From positions 1 to 35,391 of the forward strand of contig JAUCBJ010007918.1 in NCBI GenBank assembly GCA_032718475.1: DNA of 35,391 bases, written 5' to 3'. Made by a program: the position numbers and the translations under genes. The notes under the pieces are model-generated. The model was not told the origin of the DNA, made no database searches, and worked only from the letters and a program-made list of their open reading frames with translations. Numbering within the stretch: the first letter of the stretch is position 1; every line of letters begins with the position of its first letter. This stretch comes from Nemertoderma westbladi. Its lineage: Eukaryota; Xenacoelomorpha; Nemertodermatida; Nemertodermatidae. Of this stretch, positions 30,794 through 35,391 are shown piece by piece.

Positions 30794-30799
30794 TTTATT
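30794..30799 (-). terminator. Candidate polyadenylation signal for Piezo
   Basis: On the minus strand AATAAA lies 38 bp after the TAG stop (30838-30840). It fits a short 3' UTR. Confidence 0.55.
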
Positions 30800-30837
30800 T
30801 TGCATTGTGTAACGTGTCTTCTTTCCTAATAATATCC

Positions 30838-33800
30838 CTATAAGCATTTCAGTTTAGTTAGTTGAATTAAGGTTTTCGGTGAGCGATATATATATATGAG
30901 CTGGGCGTAGAGGTCTTCTTCCAAGGTCAATTCCCCAACCTCTCTCACTAGATGTATGTTATGACACAACTGAAGAATAGGCTCTGGGTTCGGAATATCT
31001 TCATACATGATCATCTGAGTAGATCCTTCAACTAAAAACTGGCGAAGCAACTTACTGATTACGAACACAACAGAGATGTACAGAGCGGCTATAGACATTT
31101 GTAAATATGATAATCCAGGCACAACTGAAAAATCCAATGTTACATATAATTCTATGCCTTTGTTTTTCTTTTGAGAGATAATCCAGTATGCTGCACTATT
31201 GTCTTCTTTCAACTGAAGTGTAATGGTATTAATTGGGTCTAGTTCAGCATCTTCCGATTGGATGGAGAAATGAGTAAGGATGGGAACAACTCTAGTTTCA
31301 TTATTCGACTTGCCTTTGAGCAGGTCTCCAATTACTTCTGACGATATTATTTGATTAAATCTCTTTGTGACACTATCCTTGTGATACTTTGTTGTATTCG
31401 AGAGAAATACAGTCAACTCAAGGTGGATTCTATAATTTTCTGTTTTGTTCAGTAAATTTTGTCGAGCTGGTGATGTAATAGCCCACACAGTGGCACTACT
31501 CTCCTCGAATCTTAATTTGTACATATCAAGGTTGTTTAATTTATCAATGCGTTCTTGCGTTAAGCCTTGTCCATTCAATATTTTAGATTTTTCCTCTTGT
31601 GAGCATATGATAGGGTCAGTCATTCGACGCTGCCAAATAACATCATAACCATCAGACCCATGGGTGAAAAAAACCGCGGCACTTGCACCAATAGGTTTAT
31701 TGGATACTTTTAAAATATCACCTAGTGCATATAATATAAACGGGAACCAGATCATTATGTTTAGAAAAAGTATGAACATTACCCCTAAAACTAGCTTCCA
31801 TGCCATACTTTTCTTTTGACCTCTAGCATATGGAAAGGTCAATTCATAACCCCTATAGCATTTAGCGAGATATGCAATATTAAATATACACTCAACTTTT
31901 ACCCATCTGTCTAAAGAGAGTGCTGTGTCGGTCCACATCCAGTCCATTATGTATCGCATCTCTGCCAGAAAAGGAATCACCAGAAAAGTTTTGAAGAGGC
32001 AATATCTTACCATGGAAAATGAATTTGTTAAGAAGTTATTCAATATCAAGGTGGGATATCCGCTTCTTAACTGATATGCACTCAGTGCAAAGTAGATGTA
32101 CTTAAAAAGATACCAAAATTGTGCCGCTCTGTTTTCTGTTATTTTTTTTTTTGTAGATGCTGGCACCCATAAGAAAAGCCATCCATGGATTGTAAAAACC
32201 ATAATAATTTGGAGCAGAAATTTTCCCTTAATGAATTTATTGAGATACAGTGCCCTATCCATGAGTAGTAATGCAAACTGCAACATACCCAAACATAACC
32301 AAGTTGTTGATACCTTCGTATCTCTAAATATGGATGTAACATCTTCATTGCCCATGTTTGTACCTTGGCCAAAGAAGCTGCTAAAGCTGAAAACAAAAAT
32401 CAAGAATGCAACCAGATCAGAAAGGAACATAAACATGTACACATCATTTTGGGGTTTCATATCCGTGTTTGTCAATTGCTTGCAAAAGTTTGTAATATCT
32501 CCCATAAGTGTCTGAGGTTTTATGCTTTGTGTGGCCCTTATGCCTTTCATCGTTGGTTCTATTGGCATCCCTGAATCATAAGATTCTTTTGAAACGATGC
32601 TCTTGTCCGTAGGTAATTGACGTATGGTGGTACACTCTGTTAATACATTATTTCCATCTGTCCACAGACCATATATCTCAAGTACAAAAATATGAAATAT
32701 TATTGAGAAAAGAACTGCAATGTCGTAGCTATGCACACTTCTATCATCCCCCAAAAGTATAATGAAAAATGAATCTGCACTTGATGATAAATTCGAGTGA
32801 TATCCAATACGTAATATATACTTTATTATGATAACTAACGTCGCATATACTGCCATAAAAATCCAAAAATATTTACCAGGTCGTGGGATACACAACATTC
32901 CCCACAAAAGTGCTGCCAGTTGTAAAACCATAGAGAGAATTGAAGGGTAAAAGGTTTGATTTAACATGACGATGCAGTATACAATTATATTTGAGTACTT
33001 CACAGCGCAATGGTAGAGACCATACAAAATTCGTAGCAATCGTGGGTGGTTACTGTCCATAAAATCCTCACCCATGTTCTCAATTATGCTGGGTAATGTT
33101 GTCCTCTTCTTTCGGTAAATTGGTGCATATATTACTCTTTGATTGTACCAATCCTGTACACTTTCAAATGATTCTCCCTTCTCCATCTTTTCCCACATTT
33201 GTCTTCTTTCATATATTAATATTCTTGAGGTTGTTCTGAAATCAGCCGTTGTGTTATCGAGTAGGTCAATTAACTCGTCAATAAATATCATAAGCCTCCA
33301 ATATCCTGGTATGAAATCGTAGGCTATCGAAAGATCATCATCTTTTTGATGCTTCTTGATTAACAATGTTTGCATATCTTTATCCTTAGATTCTGTTTCA
33401 AATGAGTCTAAACTGTGAGATAATACAGGTTTATTGTTATCACTGTTCTTAGATGATGATGTATGATGGTTGTTCACTTCACTGATATTTTCAGGGCTCC
33501 CTACTTCACAATCGTATTTTTTTTGATGTAGTGATTGCCTTTGATAAGATGCAGTTGTATGACGACTTCTTTTAAAGATACCACTTATATCGGCATTGTG
33601 GCCTGTTAAGTCTTCCATAACTTCGTCAGAATAATCAAAGTACTCTCCTCTATAAATTGCTTGAACATGCACCTGTGGTTCTTTATAATGCTTCAAGATG
33701 CTTTGTTTATGTCTATATTTAATGCTAACAACAGCTTTCTTTAATTCTTCAACAATGCTTTGTTCCTCATGTCGACGAAGCCTAATTTCTTCTCTTGAAG

Positions 33801-35391
33801 CCTCATTTATAAGTTCGCCGCCTCTCTGCCTTTGTAAGTTACACATTTTATACTCCCAATGACAAACACTGATATATCTGTATCCTACAATCCGTCTCTG
33901 AATTACAGCAAATGCAAAGCAAATTAGATCCATACAAATGTAGCCAATTTCCGATGGTAGTTCCACTTTGCAATGGTCCCACTTTGATTTTAGGTCTATA
34001 TTGTAATCATGTCGAATGCAGTCTACATTAATGATATTAATTAATAGACAATTGTCATCGCCATATATTTTTTCATGTTCAACACATGAAATGTATTGAA
34101 AGCAACATTTGATGAAAATGACACCAATTATATAGTTAACCAAAATGTTCCATTGTCGAATTAATGCTGCTTTACTGTGTATAATTGCGTGATGGCCACT
34201 CCATAATAAGTAGAGAGACAATATGACATAACCAAGGCCAGTAATTGATACTGAATCTATACCTGTCCAACACACGATCGCCAATGTCACTACATGGAAA
34301 TAATTATAAATAATTTGCACTAGGATTTGAAAATATGTTCCATGGTGTTTAATAAAATCTCTCCCCTCTTTCAGTTCGGGTACAGAAAGATGGTATTTAA
34401 TTTCTGGCGCAGCTGGATCACGAATTTGAAGTTGCCATGACAAGGATAAAAGAATAAGAAAATCTGTTACAAACAGCTGTGGAAGGTATCCATTTTCAAT
34501 GTTTCCATTAACAGGCAAGCTCAACCAACGAACAAAATTCTTAGATACATCCTTATGCCAGGGATACTTTTTGCATGGAATTAGCAGTTGCATAAAATAC
34601 AATATCAATACCAAAATCAGATCCACTAGAAAATATGCCCTCCAAATAATCCTGGACAACCTCTTATGTCGGCACTTCAATAGCAACACTATGAACAACC
34701 ATATGCATTGACAAATAGCCACAGCATCCATTCGCATGCAGATGTTAGCTGCAATACAAATTGCCGTAATCTCAATTGCTACGTATTTGTAAATCATGTT
34801 TGATAAATCTTTAATAAATTTCAATGTGTTTTCATTAATCTGATGTAAATCACTGTGCCGATTGGTTATTGAGTGGTTGCAGTAGTTTATTATAGAGTAA
34901 AGAATGGTTACAGCAATTACAGCTAACTGTCCCTTAAGATAAGCAATTAATTGCTCATCATTTTCATGTAATTTGCGTAGTCCGACCCATCTTTGAGTAG
35001 CGTGTGCATAGTCATAATCACCAATATGTGTTGTCTTATATGGTGGGGTTTGGTTGGTGCATTGAAATACTTTATGGAATACTTGTTCATCAAACCATTC
35101 TTGAATAGTAGAGACTTGGTAAACCATTCTTAGTAATGTAGAAATACTACAATAAATATTCATAACAAGAAATAACATACTTCTTATGCCTCGGCACAAG
35201 GGCAATATGCATATTATAATGATAAGAAACAGGATGCTATTCATTACACATATGTCATATACACACACAACTAGAACAACAACAATTACAATAGTGTCGA
35301 TGTAATTTCTAGTCAAATCCCAAGCTATTTTAATAATTTTCTGAATTGAGTCACTTATTTCAATAAATATTCTTGTTAATGCTGGATTAAA
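30838..35391 (-). CDS. PIEZO: Piezo mechanosensitive cation channel, C-terminal 1517 codons, single exon (5' end outside window)
   Basis: Piezo proteins form trimeric membrane channels that open on membrane tension. Counting from the window edge, many hydrophobic helices fill 1-480 and 690-1190 (blade). A charged helix near 515-570 (RQRGGELINEASREEIRLRR) fits the beam. Residues 597-680 are a Ser/Asn-rich linker. The anchor has PFLAEMRYIMDW, the diagnostic PF-X2-E-X6-W motif (P1140, E1144, W1151), then WTDTALSL. The outer helix is at about 1197-1222, the extracellular cap at about 1228-1425, and the inner pore helix at about 1428-1450. MYEDIP (M1462) starts the C-terminal domain, with LVREVGELTLEEDLYAQLIY. 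The frame has no ATG at the edge and stays open across it, so about 1000 N-terminal residues are missing (family length about 2500). No intron, stop or frameshift occurs in 4.5 kb. Confidence 0.97.
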   Translation of the reverse strand, partial: FNPALTRIFIEISDSIQKIIKIAWDLTRNYIDTIVIVVVLVVCVYDICVMNSILFLIIIICILPLCRGIRSMLFLVMNIYCSISTLLRMVYQVSTIQEWFDEQVFHKVFQCTNQTPPYKTTHIGDYDYAHATQRWVGLRKLHENDEQLIAYLKGQLAVIAVTILYSIINYCNHSITNRHSDLHQINENTLKFIKDLSNMIYKYVAIEITAICIAANICMRMDAVAICQCIWLFIVLLLKCRHKRLSRIIWRAYFLVDLILVLILYFMQLLIPCKKYPWHKDVSKNFVRWLSLPVNGNIENGYLPQLFVTDFLILLSLSWQLQIRDPAAPEIKYHLSVPELKEGRDFIKHHGTYFQILVQIIYNYFHVVTLAIVCWTGIDSVSITGLGYVILSLYLLWSGHHAIIHSKAALIRQWNILVNYIIGVIFIKCCFQYISCVEHEKIYGDDNCLLINIINVDCIRHDYNIDLKSKWDHCKVELPSEIGYICMDLICFAFAVIQRRIVGYRYISVCHWEYKMCNLQRQRGGELINEASREEIRLRRHEEQSIVEELKKAVVSIKYRHKQSILKHYKEPQVHVQAIYRGEYFDYSDEVMEDLTGHNADISGIFKRSRHTTASYQRQSLHQKKYDCEVGSPENISEVNNHHTSSSKNSDNNKPVLSHSLDSFETESKDKDMQTLLIKKHQKDDDLSIAYDFIPGYWRLMIFIDELIDLLDNTTADFRTTSRILIYERRQMWEKMEKGESFESVQDWYNQRVIYAPIYRKKRTTLPSIIENMGEDFMDSNHPRLLRILYGLYHCAVKYSNIIVYCIVMLNQTFYPSILSMVLQLAALLWGMLCIPRPGKYFWIFMAVYATLVIIIKYILRIGYHSNLSSSADSFFIILLGDDRSVHSYDIAVLFSIIFHIFVLEIYGLWTDGNNVLTECTTIRQLPTDKSIVSKESYDSGMPIEPTMKGIRATQSIKPQTLMGDITNFCKQLTNTDMKPQNDVYMFMFLSDLVAFLIFVFSFSSFFGQGTNMGNEDVTSIFRDTKVSTTWLCLGMLQFALLLMDRALYLNKFIKGKFLLQIIMVFTIHGWLFLWVPASTKKKITENRAAQFWYLFKYIYFALSAYQLRSGYPTLILNNFLTNSFSMVRYCLFKTFLVIPFLAEMRYIMDWMWTDTALSLDRWVKVECIFNIAYLAKCYRGYELTFPYARGQKKSMAWKLVLGVMFILFLNIMIWFPFILYALGDILKVSNKPIGASAAVFFTHGSDGYDVIWQRRMTDPIICSQEEKSKILNGQGLTQERIDKLNNLDMYKLRFEESSATVWAITSPARQNLLNKTENYRIHLELTVFLSNTTKYHKDSVTKRFNQIISSEVIGDLLKGKSNNETRVVPILTHFSIQSEDAELDPINTITLQLKEDNSAAYWIISQKKNKGIELYVTLDFSVVPGLSYLQMSIAALYISVVFVISKLLRQFLVEGSTQMIMYEDIPNPEPILQLCHNIHLVREVGELTLEEDLYAQLIYIYRSPKTLIQLTKLKCL

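Noticed and set aside
30500-30838. Poly(A) tail and target duplication of a Piezo retrocopy
   Set aside because: There is no long poly(T) on the + strand downstream of the stop, and the other end is outside the window. Retroposition remains an inference from the missing introns.
31445-34711. Open frames antisense to or out of phase with Piezo (for example 32096-32515)
   Set aside because: They are shadows of the long coding frame and have no independent similarity.

Overview
This is a piece of animal nuclear genome. It has large AT-rich spacers, many nested and decayed transposable elements, minisatellites and two metazoan protein genes. Gypsy elements with a SCAN-like capsid, LINEs with TAG-repeat tails, and a striking excess of the palindrome TAGGCCTA suggest a marine invertebrate, perhaps a non-vertebrate deuterostome. 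The species cannot be fixed from sequence alone.

Layout. 1-59 is the 3' end of a LINE (family B, + strand). 60-2640 is mostly unexplained spacer. 2650-2920 is a broken hAT transposase tail. 3384-10978 is one LINE (family A, minus strand) split in its 3' part by a 4.7-kb Gypsy element (3509-8216) with a TATA target duplication. The Gypsy copy has lost its reverse transcriptase and RNase H. 11.4-16.9 kb is dense in repeats: palindromic short repeats, two oppositely oriented arrays of one ~21-bp minisatellite, a 2.3-kb GATC-rich repeat, and a 13-unit ~67-bp minisatellite.

17449-18909 is an uninterrupted gene for an RSBN1/KDM9-type JmjC-like histone demethylase. 19.6-20.9 kb holds two nested hAT-like MITEs, and 21697-22185 a piggyBac-like MITE with TTAA on both sides. 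22.2-28.8 kb is a cluster of LINE B fragments. It encloses a second, inverted copy of the 2.3-kb repeat and a piece of a third LINE. 28.8-30.8 kb is spacer.

30838-35391 (minus strand) is the C-terminal 1517 codons of a Piezo mechanosensitive channel in one unbroken exon, running off the right edge of the window. The two host genes have no visible functional link. Both are intact and intronless across long conserved regions, which suggests retrogene origin or intron loss. The rest is transposon-driven structure.
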